Below are positions 23,445-38,400 of a stretch of 64,000 bases of DNA, one piece after another (the stretch's first letter is position 1; each line of letters starts with the position of its first letter). Origin of the DNA: Turbatrix aceti (lineage: Eukaryota; Nematoda; Chromadorea; Rhabditida; Panagrolaimidae); assembly GCA_963969345.1 (NCBI GenBank), contig OZ017770.1:10968180-11032179 (forward strand). Direction: 5' to 3'. A model generated the notes under the pieces. It made no database searches. It was given only the letters and a program-made list of their open reading frames with translations, and was not told the origin of the DNA. A program made the translations under genes and the position numbers.

Positions 23445-26400
23445 TTAACTTTTACGCATAATTCGCCGCAAAGTTGTACGACGTTTTTTGATTTTTTATA
23501 TAATAGGCAGGTAGCGGGAAATAATCACCAAACAATTAAAAAAAAAATCAGAATGCATAAAGCTTGCCTAAAATGTATGCTAATCTGTCACTTGCGCAGA
23601 TGGTAAATTCTCAATATAAAATTAGATTTAAGTATGTACTGTAACTTATGATTTTTTTATGTTTTGTATCATTATGGTCAAAAATTACCACACAATTAAA
23701 AAAACAATCAGAATGCTTTTAGCACAAACTATCACAATTACTGACAAAAATAAATTTAAAACTCGTCAAAAATAGTTGCTCTTGAGAAGTAACACGCTAA
23801 CAGCCTCCAAAAGACAATGAATAATCAACATATAAACTGTTCGTTACTCCGCCAAAAAGTAACAAAATAAGAACAAAAGCTGAATGTTACTCTGTAGAAA
23901 AGTAGCATAATAGGAGCAAAAAATGTTACTGCATAAAAACGCAAAACAAAAGATAACATATTTGCGACAAAAGTTAAATGTTACTACTTGGAAAAGTAAT
24001 ACAATAAGGAAAAAATATGTTATTTCTAAATAACATTTTGCGTTACTATTATATTACTTTTCGTTTAACAAAATTTTTAACTTTTACGCATAATTCGCCG
24101 CAAAGTTGTACGACGTTTTTTGATTTTTTATATAATAGGCAGGTAGCGGGAAATAATCACCAAACAATTAAAAAAAAACAATCAGAATGCTTTTAGCACA
24201 AACTATCACAATTACTGACAAAAATAAATTTAAAACTCGTCAAAAATAGTTACTCTTGAGAAGTAACACGCTAACGGCCTCCAAAAGACAATGAATAATC
24301 AACATATAAACTGTTCGTTACTCCGCCAAAAAGTAACAAAATAAGAACAAAAGCTGAATGTTACTCTGTAGAAAAGTAGCATAATAGGAGCAAAAAATGT
24401 TACTGCATAAAAACGCAAAACAAAAGATAACATATTTGCGACAAAAGTTAAATGTTACTACTTGGAAAAGTAATACAATAAGGAAAAAATATGTTATTTC
24501 TAAATAACATTTTGCGTTACTATTATATTACTTTTCGTTTAACAAAATTTTTAACTTTTACGCATAATTCGCCGCAAAGTTGTACGACGTTTTTTGATTT
24601 TTTATATAATAGGCAGGTAGCGGGAAATAATCACCAAACAATTAAAAAAAAACAATCAGAATGCTTTTAGCACAAACTATCACAATTACTGACAAAAATA
24701 AATTTAAAACTCGTCAAAAATAGTTACTCTTGAGAAGTAACACGCTAACGGCCTCCAAAAGACAATGAATAATCAACATATAAACTGTTCGTTACTCCGC
24801 CAAAAAGTAACAAAATAAGAACAAAAGCTGAATGTTACTCTGTAGAAAAGTAGCATAATAGGAGCAAAAAATGTTACTGCATAAAAACGCAAAACAAAAG
24901 ATAACATATTTGCGACAAAAGTTAAATGTTACTACTTGGAAAAGTAATACAATAAGGAAAAAATATGTTATTTCTAAATAACATTTTGCGTTACTATTAT
25001 ATTACTTTTCGTTTAACAAAATTTATAACTTTTACGCATAATTCGCCGCAAAGTTGTACGACGTTTTTTGATTTTTTATATAATAGGCAGGTAGCGGGAA
25101 ATAATCACCAAACAATTAAAAAAAAACAATCAGAATGCTTTTAGCACAAACTATCACAATTACTGACAAAAATAAATTTAAAACTCGTCAAAAATAGTTA
25201 CTCTTGAGAAGTAACACGCTAACAGCCTCCAAAAGACAATGAATAATCAACATATAAACTGTTCGTTACTCCGCCAAAAAGTAACAAAATAAGAACAAAA
25301 GCTGAATGTTACTCTGTAGAAAAGTAGCATAATAGGAGCAAAAAATGTTACTGCATAAAAACGCAAAACAAAAGATAACATATTTGCGACAAAAGTTAAA
25401 TGTTACTACTTGGAAAAGTAACACAATAAGGAAAAAATATGTTATTTCTAAATAACATTTTGCGTTACTATTATATTACTTTTCGTTTAACAAAATTTTT
25501 AACTTTTACGCATAATTCGCCACAAAGTTGTACGACGTTTTTTGATTTTTTATATAATAGGCAGGTAGCGGGAAATAATCACCAAACAATTAAAAAAAAC
25601 AATCAGAATGCTTTTAGCACAAACTATCACAATTACTGAAAAAAATAAATTTAAAACTCGTCAAAAATAGTTGCTCTTGAGAAGTAACACGCTAACAGCC
25701 TCCAAAAGACAATGAATAATCAACATATAAACTGTTCGTTACTCCGCCAAAAAGTAACAAAATAAGAACAAAAGCTGAATGTTACTCTGTAGAAAAGTAG
25801 CATAATAGGAGCAAAAAATGTTACTGCATAAAAACGTAAAACAAAAAATAACACATTTGCGACAAAAGTTAAATGTTACTACTTGGAAAAGTAATACAAT
25901 AAGGAAAAAATATGTTATTTCTAAATAACATTTTGCGCTACTATTATATTACTTTTCGTTTAACAAAATTTTTAACTTTTACGCATAATTCGCCGCAAAG
26001 TTGTACGACGTTTTTTGATTTTTTATATAATAGGCAGGTAGCGGGAAATAATCACCAAACAATTAAAAAAACAATCAGAATGCATAAAGCTTGCCTAAAA
26101 TGTATGCTAATCTGTCACTTGCGCAGATGGTAAATTCTCAATATAAAATTAGATTTAAGTATGTACTGTAACTTATGATTTTTTTATGTTTTGTATCATT
26201 ATGGTCAAAAATTACCACACAATTAAAAAAACAATCAGAATGCTTTTAGCACAAACTATCACAATTACTGACAAAAATAAATTTAAAACTCGTCAAAAAT
26301 AGTTACTCTTGAGAAGTAACACGCTAACAGCCTCCAAAAGACAATGAATAATCAACATATAAACTGTTCGTTACTCCGCCAAAAAGTAACAAAATAAGAA

Positions 26401-29400
26401 CAAAAGCTGAATGTTACTCTGTAGAAAAGTAGCATAATAGGAGCAAAAAATGTTACTGCATAAAAACGCAAAACAAAAGATAACATATTTGCGACAAAAG
26501 TTAAATGTTACTACTTGGAAAAGTAATACAATAAGGAAAAAATATGTTATTTCTAAATAACATTTTGCGTTACTATTATATTACTTTTCGTTTAACAAAA
26601 TTTTTAACTTTTACGCATAATTCGCCGCAAAGTTGTACGACGTTTTTTGATTTTTTATATAATAGGCAGGTAGCGGGAAATAATCACCAAACAATTAAAA
26701 AAAACAATCAGAATGCTTTTAGCACAAACTATCACAATTACTGACAAAAATAAATTTAAAACTCGTCAAAAATAGTTGCTCTTGAGAAGTAACACGCTAA
26801 CAGCCTCCAAAAGACAATGAATAATCAACATATAAACTGTTCGTTACTCCGCCAAAAAGTAACAAAATAAGAACAAAAGCTGAATGTTACTCTGTAGAAA
26901 AGTAGCATAATAGGAGCAAAAAATGTTACTGCATAAAAACGCAAAACAAAAGATAACATATTTGCGACAAAAGTTAAATGTTACTACTTGGAAAAGTAAT
27001 ACAATAAGGAAAAAATATGTTATTTCTAAATAACATTTTGCGTTACTATTATATTACTTTTCGTTTAACAAAATTTTTAACTTTTACGCATAATTCGCCG
27101 CAAAGTTGTACGACGTTTTTTGATTTTTTATATAATAGGCAGGTAGCGGGAAATAATCACTAAACCATTAAAAAAAAACAATCAGAATGCTTTTAGCACA
27201 AACTATCACAATTACTGACAAAAATAAATTTAAAACTCGTCAAAAATAGTTACTCTTGAGAAGTAACACGCTAACAGCCTCCAAAAGACAATGAATAATC
27301 AACATATAAACTGTTCGTTACTCCGCCAAAAAGTAACAAAATAAGAACAAAAGCTGAATGTTACTCTGTAGAAAAGTAGCATAATAGGAGCAAAAAATGT
27401 TACTGCATAAAAACGCAAAACAAAAGATAACATATTTGCGACAAAAGTTAAATGTTACTACTTGGAAAAGTAATACAATAAGGAAAAAATATGTTATTTC
27501 TAAATAACATTTTGCGTTACTATTATATTACTTTTCGTTTAACAAAATTTTTAACTTTTACGCATAATTCGCCGCAAAGTTGTACGACGTTTTTTGATTT
27601 TTTATATAATAGGCAGGTAGCGGGAAATAATCACCAAACAATTAAAAAAAAACAATCAGAATGCTTTTAGCACAAACTATCACAATTACTGACAAAAATA
27701 AATTTAAAACTCGTCAAAAATAGTTACTCTTGAGAAGTAACACGCTAACGGCCTCCAAAAGACAATGAATAATCAACATATAAACTGTTCGTTACTCCGC
27801 CAAAAAGTAACAAAATAAGAACAAAAGCTGAATGTTACTCTGTAGAAAAGTAGCATAATAGGAGCAAAAAATGTTACTGCATAAAAACGCAAAACAAAAG
27901 ATAACATATTTGCGACAAAAGTTAAATGTTACTACTTGGAAAAGTAATACAATAAGGAAAAAATATGTTATTTCTAAATAACATTTTGCGTTACTATTAT
28001 ATTACTTTTCGTTTAACAAAATTTATAACTTTTACGCATAATTCGCCGCAAAGTTGTACGACGTTTTTTGATTTTTTATATAATAGGCAGGTAGCGGGAA
28101 ATAATCACCAAACAATTAAAAAAAAACAATCAGAATGCTTTTAGCACAAACTATCACAATTACTGACAAAAATAAATTTAAAACTCGTCAAAAATAGTTA
28201 CTCTTGAGAAGTAACACGCTAACAGCCTCCAAAAGACAATGAATAATCAACATATAAACTGTTCGTTACTCCGCCAAAAAGTAACAAAATAAGAACAAAA
28301 GCTGAATGTTACTCTGTAGAAAAGTAGCATAATAGGAGCAAAAAATGTTACTGCATAAAAACGCAAAACAAAAGATAACATATTTGCGACAAAAGTTAAA
28401 TGTTACTACTTGGAAAAGTAATACAATAAGGAAAAAATATGTTATTTCTAAATAACATTTTGCGTTACTATTATATTACTTTTCGTTTAACAAAATTTAT
28501 AACTTTTACGCATAATTCGCCGCAAAGTTGTACGACGTTTTTTGATTTTTTATATAATAGGCAGGTAGCGGGAAATAATCACCAAACAATTAAAAAAAAA
28601 CAATCAGAATGCTTTTAGCACAAACTATCACAATTACTGACAAAAATAAATTTAAAACTCGTCAAAAATAGTTACTCTTGAGAAGTAACACGCTAACAGC
28701 CTCCAAAAGACAATGAATAATCAACATATAAACTGTTCGTTACTCCGCCAAAAAGTAACAAAATAAGAACAAAAGCTGAATGTTACTCTGTAGAAAAGTA
28801 GCATAATAGGAGCAAAAAATGTTACTGCATAAAAACGCAAAACAAAAGATAACATATTTGCGACAAAAGTTAAATGTTACTACTTGGAAAAGTAATACAA
28901 TAAGGAAAAAATATGTTATTTCTAAATAACATTTTGCGTTACTATTATATTACTTTTCGTTTAACAAAATTTTTAACTTTTACGCATAATTCGCCGCAAA
29001 GTTGTACGACGTTTTTTGATTTTTTATATAATAGGCAGGTAGCGGGAAATAATAACTAAACCATTAAAAAAAAACAATCAGAATGCTTTTAGCACAAACT
29101 ATCACAATTACTGACAAAAATAAATTTAAAACTCGTCAAAAATAGTTACTCTTGAGAAGTAACACGCTAACAGCCTCCAAAAGACAATGAATAATCAACA
29201 TATAAACTGTTCGTTACTCCGCCAAAAAGTAACAAAATAAGAACAAAAGCTGAATGTTACTCTGTAGAAAAGTAGCATAATAGGAGCAAAAAATGTTACT
29301 GCATAAAAACGCAAAACAAAAGATAACATATTTGCGACAAAAGTTAAATGTTACTACTTGGAAAAGTAATACAATAAGGAAAAAATATGTTATTTCTAAA

Positions 29401-32400
29401 TAACATTTTGCGTTACTATTATATTACTTTTCGTTTAACAAAATTTTTAACTTTTACGCATAATTCGCCGCAAAGTTGTACGACGTTTTTTGATTTTTTA
29501 TATAATAGGCAGGTAGCGGGAAATAATCACCAAACAATTAAAAAAAAACAATCAGAATGCTTTTAGCACAAACTATCACAATTACTGACAAAAATAAATT
29601 TAAAACTCGTCAAAAATAGTTACTCTTGAGAAGTAACACGCTAACGGCCTCCAAAAGACAATGAATAATCAACATATAAACTGTTCGTTACTCCGCCAAA
29701 AAGTAACAAAATAAGAACAAAAGCTGAATGTTACTCTGTAGAAAAGTAGCATAATAGGAGCAAAAAATGTTACTGCATAAAAACGCAAAACAAAAGATAA
29801 CATATTTGCGACAAAAGTTAAATGTTACTACTTGGAAAAGTAATACAATAAGGAAAAAATATGTTATTTCTAAATAACATTTTGCGTTACTATTATATTA
29901 CTTTTCGTTTAACAAAATTTATAACTTTTACGCATAATTCGCCGCAAAGTTGTACGACGTTTTTTGATTTTTTATATAATAGGCAGGTAGCGGGAAATAA
30001 TCACCAAACAATTAAAAAAAAACAATCAGAATGCTTTTAGCACAAACTATCACAATTACTGACAAAAATAAATTTAAAACTCGTCAAAAATAGTTACTCT
30101 TGAGAAGTAACACGCTAACAGCCTCCAAAAGACAATGAATAATCAACATATAAACTGTTCGTTACTCCGCCAAAAAGTAACAAAATAAGAACAAAAGCTG
30201 AATGTTACTCTGTAGAAAAGTAGCATAATAGGAGCAAAAAATGTTACTGCATAAAAACGCAAAACAAAAGATAACATATTTGCGACAAAAGTTAAATGTT
30301 ACTACTTGGAAAAGTAATACAATAAGGAAAAAATATGTTATTTCTAAATAACATTTTGCGTTACTATTATATTACTTTTCGTTTAACAAAATTTTTAACT
30401 TTTACGCATAATTCGCCGCAAAGTTGTACGACGTTTTTTGATTTTTTATATAATAGGCAGGTAGCGGGAAATAATCACTAAACCATTAAAAAAAAACAAT
30501 CAGAATGCTTTTAGCACAAACTATCACAATTACTGACAAAAATAAATTTAAAACTCGTCAAAAATAGTTACTCTTGAGAAGTAACACGCTAACAGCCTCC
30601 AAAAGACAATGAATAATCAACATATAAACTGTTCGTTACTCCGCCAAAAAGTAACAAAATAAGAACAAAAGCTGAATGTTACTCTGTAGAAAAGTAGCAT
30701 AATAGGAGCAAAAAATGTTACTGCATAAAAACGCAAAACAAAAGATAACATATTTGCGAAAAAAGTTAAATGTTACTACTTGGAAAAGTAATACAATAAG
30801 GAAAAAATATGTTATTTCTAAATAACATTTTGCGTTACTATTATATTACTTTTCGTTTAACAAAATTTTTAACTTTTACGCATAATTCGCCGCAAAGTTG
30901 TACGACGTTTTTTGATTTTTTATATAATAGGCAGGTAGCGGGAAATAATCACCAAACAATTAAAAAAAAACAATCAGAATGCTTTTAGCACAAACTATCA
31001 CAATTACTGACAAAAATAAATTTAAAACTCGTCAAAAATAGTTACTCTTGAGAAGTAACACGCTAACGGCCTCCAAAAGACAATGAATAATCAACATATA
31101 AACTGTTCGTTACTCCGCCAAAAAGTAACAAAATAAGAACAAAAGCTGAATGTTACTCTGTAGAAAAGTAGCATAATAGGAGCAAAAAATGTTACTGCAT
31201 AAAAACGCAAAACAAAAGATAACATATTTGCGACAAAAGTTAAATGTTACTACTTGGAAAAGTAATACAATAAGGAAAAAATATGTTATTTCTAAATAAC
31301 ATTTTGCGCTACTATTATATTACTTTTCGTTTAACAAAATTTTTAACTTTTACGCATAATTCGCCGCAAAGTTGTACGACGTTTTTTGATTTTTTATATA
31401 ATAGGCATGTAGCGGGAAATAATCACCAAACAATTAAAAAAAAACAATCAGAATGCTTTTAGCACAAACTATCACAATTACTGACAAAAATAAATTTAAA
31501 ACTCGTCAAAAATAGTTACTCTTGAGAAGTAACACGCTAACAGCCTCCAAAAGACAATGAATAATCAACATATAAACTGTTCGTTACTCCGCCAAAAAGT
31601 AACAAAATAAGAACAAAAGCTGAATGTTACTCTGTAGAAAAGTAGCATAATAGGAGCAAAAAATGTTACTGCATAAAAACGCAAAACAAAAGATAACATA
31701 TTTGCGACAAAAGTTAAATGTTACTACTTGGAAAAGTAACACAATAAGGAAAAAATATGTTATTTCTAAATAACATTTTGCGTTACTATTATATTACTTT
31801 TCGTTTAACAAAATTTTTAACTTTTACGCATAATTCGCCACAAAGTTGTACGACGTTTTTTGATTTTTTATATAATAGGCAGGTAGCGGGAAATAATCAC
31901 CAAACAATTAAAAAAAACAATCAGAATGCTTTTAGCACAAACTATCACAATTACTGAAAAAAATAAATTTAAAACTCGTCAAAAATAGTTGCTCTTGAGA
32001 AGTAACACGCTAACAGCCTCCAAAAGACAATGAATAATCAACATATAAACTGTTCGTTACTCCGCCAAAAAGTAACAAAATAAGAACAAAAGCTGAATGT
32101 TACTCTGTAGAAAAGTAGCATAATAGGAGCAAAAAATGTTACTGCATAAAAACGCAAAACAAAAGATAACATATTTGCGACAAAAGTTAAATGTTACTAC
32201 TTGGAAAAGTAACACAATAAGGAAAAAATATGTTATTTCTAAATAACATTTTGCGTTACTATTATATTACTTTTCGTTTAACAAAATTTTTAACTTTTAC
32301 GCATAATTCGCCACAAAGTTGTACGACGTTTTTTGATTTTTTATATAATAGGCAGGTAGCGGGAAATAATCACCAAACAATTAAAAAAAACAATCAGAAT

Positions 32401-35400
32401 GCTTTTAGCACAAACTATCACAATTACTGAAAAAAATAAATTTAAAACTCGTCAAAAATAGTTGCTCTTGAGAAGTAACACGCTAACAGCCTCCAAAAGA
32501 CAATGAATAATCAACATATAAACTGTTCGTTACTCCGCCAAAAAGTAACAAAATAAGAACAAAAGCTGAATGTTACTCTGTAGAAAAGTAGCATAATAGG
32601 AGCAAAAAATGTTACTGCATAAAAACGTAAAACAAAAAATAACACATTTGCGACAAAAGTTAAATGTTACTACTTGGAAAAGTAATACAATAAGGAAAAA
32701 ATATGTTATTTCTAAATAACATTTTGCGCTACTATTATATTACTTTTCGTTTAACAAAATTTTTAACTTTTACGCATAATTCGCCGCAAAGTTGTACGAC
32801 GTTTTTTGATTTTTTATATAATAGGCAGGTAGCGGGAAATAATCACCAAACAATTAAAAAAACAATTAGAATGCATAAAGCTTGCCTAAAATGTATGCTA
32901 ATCTGTCACTTGCGCAGATGGTAAATTCTCAATATAAAATTAGATTTAAGTATGTACTGTAACTTATGATTTTTTTATGTTTTGTATCATTATGGTCAAA
33001 AATTACCACACAATTAAAAAAACAATCAGAATGCTTTTAGCACAAACTATCACAATTACTGACAAAAATAAATTTAAAACTCGTCAAAAATAGTTACTCT
33101 TGAGAAGTAACACGCTAACAGCCTCCAAAAGACAATGAATAATCAACATATAAACTGTTCGTTACTCCGCCAAAAAGTAACAAAATAAGAACAAAAGCTG
33201 AATGTTACTCTGTAGAAAAGTAGCATAATAGGAGCAAAAAATGTTACTGCATAAAAACGCAAAACAAAAGATAACATATTTGCGACAAAAGTTAAATGTT
33301 ACTACTTGGAAAAGTAATACAATAAGGAAAAAATATGTTATTTCTAAATAACATTTTGCGTTACTATTATATTACTTTTCGTTTAACAAAATTTTTAACT
33401 TTTACGCATAATTCGCCGCAAAGTTGTACGACGTTTTTTGATTTTTTATATAATAGGCAGGTAGCGGGAAATAATCACCAAACAATTAAAAAAAACAATC
33501 AGAATGCTTTTAGCACAAACTATCACAATTACTGACAAAAATAAATTTAAAACTCGTCAAAAATAGTTGCTCTTGAGAAGTAACACGCTAACGGCCTCCA
33601 AAAGACAATGAATAATCAACATATAAACTGTTCGTTACTCCGCCAATAAGTAACAAAATAAGAACAAAAGCTGAATGTTACTCTGTAGAAAAGTAGTATA
33701 ATAGGAGCAAAAAATGTTACTGCATAAAAACGTAAAACAAAAAATAACACATTTGCGACAAAAGTTAAATGTTACTACTTGGAAAAGTAATACAATAAGG
33801 AAAAAATATGTTATTTCTAAATAACATTTTGCGCTACTATTATATTACTTTTCGTTTAACAAAATTTTTAACTTTTACGCATAATTCGCCGCAAAGTTGT
33901 ACGACGTTTTTTATTTTTTATATAATAGGCAGGTAGCGGGAAATAATCACCAAACAATTAAAAAAACAATCAGAATGCATAAAGCTTGCCTAAAATGTAT
34001 GCTAATCTGTCACTTGCGCAGATGGTAAATTCTCAATATAAAATTAGATTTAAGTATGTACTGTAACTTATGATTTTTTTATGTTTTGTATCATTATGGT
34101 CAAAAATTACCACACAATTAAAAAAACAATCAGAATGCTTTTAGCACAAACTATCACAATTACTGAAAAAAATAAATTTAAAACTCGTCAAAAATAGTTG
34201 CTCTTGAGAAGTAACACGCTAACAGCCTCCAAAAGACAATGAATAATCAACATATAAACTGTTCGTTACTCCGCCAAAAAGTAACAAAATAAGAACAAAA
34301 GCTGAATGTTACTCTGTAGAAAAGTAGCATAATAGGAGCAAAAAATGTTACTGCATAAAAACGCAAAACAAAAGATAACATATTTGCGACAAAAGTTAAA
34401 TGTTACTACTTGGAAAAGTAACACAATAAGGAAAAAATATGTTATTTCTAAATAACATTTTGCGTTACTATTATATTACTTTTCGTTTAACAAAATTTTT
34501 AACTTTTACGCATAATTCGCCGCAAAGTTGAACGACGTTTTTTGATTTTTTATATAATAGGCAGGTAGCGGGAAATAATCACCAAACAATTAAAAAAAAA
34601 ACAATCAGAATGCTTTTAGCACAAACTATCACAATTACTGACAAAAATAAATTTAAAACTCGTCAAAAATAGTTACTCTTGAGAAGTAACACGCTAACGG
34701 CCTCCAAAAGACAATGAATAATCAACATATAAACTGTTCGTTACTCCGCCAATAAGTAACAAAATAAGAACAAAAGCTGAATGTTACTCTGTAGAAAAGT
34801 AGTATAATAGGAGCAAAAAATGTTACTGCATAAAAACGTAAAACAAAAAATAACACATTTGCGACAAAAGTTAAATGTTACTACTTGGAAAAGTAATACA
34901 ATAAGGAAAAAATATGTTATTTCTAAATAACATTTTGCGCTACTATTATATTACTTTTCGTTTAACAAAATTTTTAACTTTTACGCATAATTCGCCGCAA
35001 AGTTGTACGACGTTTTTTGATTTTTTATATAATAGGCAGGTAGCGGGAAATAATCACCAAACAATTAAAAAAACAATCAGAATGCATAAAGCTTGCCTAA
35101 AATGTATGCTAATCTGTCACTTGCGCAGATGGTAAATTCTCAATATAAAATTAGATTTAAGTATGTACTGTAACTTATGATTTTTTTATGTTTTGTATCA
35201 TTATGGTCAAAAATTACCACACAATTAAAAAAACAATCAGAATGCTTTTAGCACAAACTATCACAATTACTGACAAAAATAAATTTAAAACTCGTCAAAA
35301 ATAGTTACTCTTGAGAAGTAACACGCTAACAGCCTCCAAAAGACAATGAATAATCAACATATAAACTGTTCGTTACTCCGCCAAAAAGTAACAAAATAAG

Positions 35401-38400
35401 AACAAAAGCTGAATGTTACTCTGTAGAAAAGTAGCATAATAGGAGCAAAAAATGTTACTGCATAAAAACGCAAAACAACAGATAACATATTTGCGACAAA
35501 AGTTAAATGTTACTACTTGGAAAAGTAATACAATAAGGAAAAAATATGTTATTTCTAAATAACATTTTGGGTTACTATTATATTACTTTTCGTTTAACAA
35601 AATTTTTAACTTTTACGCATAATTCGCCGCAAAGTTGAACGACGTTTTTTGATTTTTTATATAATAGGCAGGTAGCGGGAAATAATCACCAAACAATTAA
35701 AAAAAAACAATCAGAATGCTTTTAGCACAAACTATCACAATTACTGACAAAAATAAATTTAAAACTCGTCAAAAATAGTTGCTCTTGAGAAGTAACACGC
35801 TAACAGCCTCCAAAAGACAATGAATAATCAACATATAAACTGTTCGTTACTCCGCCAAAAAGTAACAAATTAAGAACAAAAGCTGAATGTTACTCTGTAG
35901 AAAAGTAGCATAATAGGAGCAAAAAATGTTACTGCATAAAAACGCAAAACAAAAGATAACATATTTGCGACAAAAGTTAAATGTTACTACTTGGAAAAGT
36001 AATACAATAAGGAAAAAATATGTTATTTCTAAATAACATTTTGCGTTACTATTATATTACTTTTCGTTTAACAAAATTTTTAACTTTTACGCATAATTCG
36101 CCGCAAAGTTGTACGACGTTTTTTGATTTTTTATATAATAGGCAGGTAGCGGGAAATAATCACCAAACAATTAAAAAAAAACAATCAGAATGCTTTTAGC
36201 ACAAACTATCACAATTACTGACAAAAATAAATTTAAAACTCGTCAAAAATAGTTGCTCTTGAGAAGTAACACGCTAACAGCCTCCAAAAGACAATGAATA
36301 ATCAACATATAAACTGTTCGTTACTCCGCCAAAAAGTAACAAAATAAGAACAAAAGCTGAATGTTACTCTGTAGAAAAGTAGCATAATAGGAGCAAAAAA
36401 TGTTACTGCATAAAAACGCAAAACAAAAGATAACATATTTGCGACAAAAGTTAAATGTTACTACGTGGAAAAGTAATACAATAAGGAAAAAATATGTTAT
36501 TTCTAAATAACATTTTGCGCTACCATTATATTACTTTTCGTTTAACAAAATTTTTAACTTTTACGCATAATTCGCCGCAAAGTTGTACGACGTTTTTTTA
36601 TTTTTTATATAATATGCAGGTAGCGGGAAATAATCACCAAACAATTAAAAAAAAACAATCAGAATGCTTTTAGCACAAACTATCACAATTACTGACAAAA
36701 ATAAATTTAAAACTCGTCAAAAATAGTTACTCTTGAGAAGTAACACGCTAACAGCCTCCAAAAGACAATGAATAATCAACATATAAACTGTTCGTTACTC
36801 CGCCAAAAAGTAACAAAATAAGAACAAAAGCTGAATGTTACTCTGTAGAAAAGTAGTATAATAGGAGCAAAAAATGTTACTGCATAAAAACGCAAAACAA
36901 AAGATAACATATTTGCGACAAAAGTTAAATGTTACTACTTGGAAAAGTAATACAATAAGGAAAAAATATGTTATTTCTAAATAACATTTTGCGTTACTAT
37001 TATATTACTTTTCGTTTAACAAAATTTTTAACTTTTACGCATAATTCGCCGCAAAGTTGTACGACGTTTTTTGATTTTTTATATAATAGGCAGGTAGCGG
37101 GAAATAATCACCAAACAATTAAAAAAAACAATCAGAATGCTTTTAGCACAAACTATCACAATTACTGACAAAAATAAATTTAAAACTCGTCAAAAATAGT
37201 TGCTCTTGAGAAGTAACACGCTAACGGCCTCCAAAAGACAATGAATAATCAACATATAAACTGTTCGTTACTCCGCCAATAAGTAACAAAATAAGAACAA
37301 AAGCTGAATGTTACTCTGTAGAAAAGTAGTATAATAGGAGCAAAAAATGTTACTGCATAAAAACGTAAAACAAAAAATAACACATTTGCGACAAAAGTTA
37401 AATGTTACTACTTGGAAAAGTAATACAATAAGGAAAAAATATGTTATTTCTAAATAACATTTTGCGCTACTATTATATTACTTTTCGTTTAACAAAATTT
37501 TTAACTTTTACGCATAATTCGCCGCAAAGTTGTACGACGTTTTTTATTTTTTATATAATAGGCAGGTAGCGGGAAATAATCACCAAACAATTAAAAAAAC
37601 AATCAGAATGCATAAAGCTTGCCTAAAATGTATGCTAATCTGTCACTTGCGCAGATGGTAAATTCTCAATATAAAATTAGATTTAAGTATGTACTGTAAC
37701 TTATGATTTTTTTATGTTTTGTATCATTATGGTCAAAAATTACCACACAATTAAAAAAACAATCAGAATGCTTTTAGCACAAACTATCACAATTACTGAC
37801 AAAAATAAATTTAAAACTCGTCAAAAATAGTTACTCTTGAGAAGTAACACGCTAACAGCCTCCAAAAGACAATGAATAATCAACATATAAACTGTTCGTT
37901 ACTCCGCCAAAAAGTAACAAAATAAGAACAAAAGCTGAATGTTACTCTGTAGAAAAGTAGCATAATAGGAGCAAAAAATGTTACTGCATAAAAACGCAAA
38001 ACAAAAGATAACATATTTGCGACAAAAGTTAAATGTTACTACTTGGAAAAGTAATACAATAAGGAAAAAATATGTTATTTCTAAATAACATTTTGCGTTA
38101 CTATTATATTACTTTTCGTTTAACAAAATTTTTAACTTTTACGCATAATTCGCCGCAAAGTTGAACGACGTTTTTTGATTTTTTATATAATAGGCAGGTA
38201 GCGGGAAATAATCACCAAACAATTAAAAAAAAAACAATCAGAATGCTTTTAGCACAAACTATCACAATTACTGACAAAAATAAATTTAAAACTCGTCAAA
38301 AATAGTTACTCTTGAGAAGTAACACGCTAACGGCCTCCAAAAGACAATGAATAATCAACATATAAACTGTTCGTTACTCCGCCAATAAGTAACAAAATAA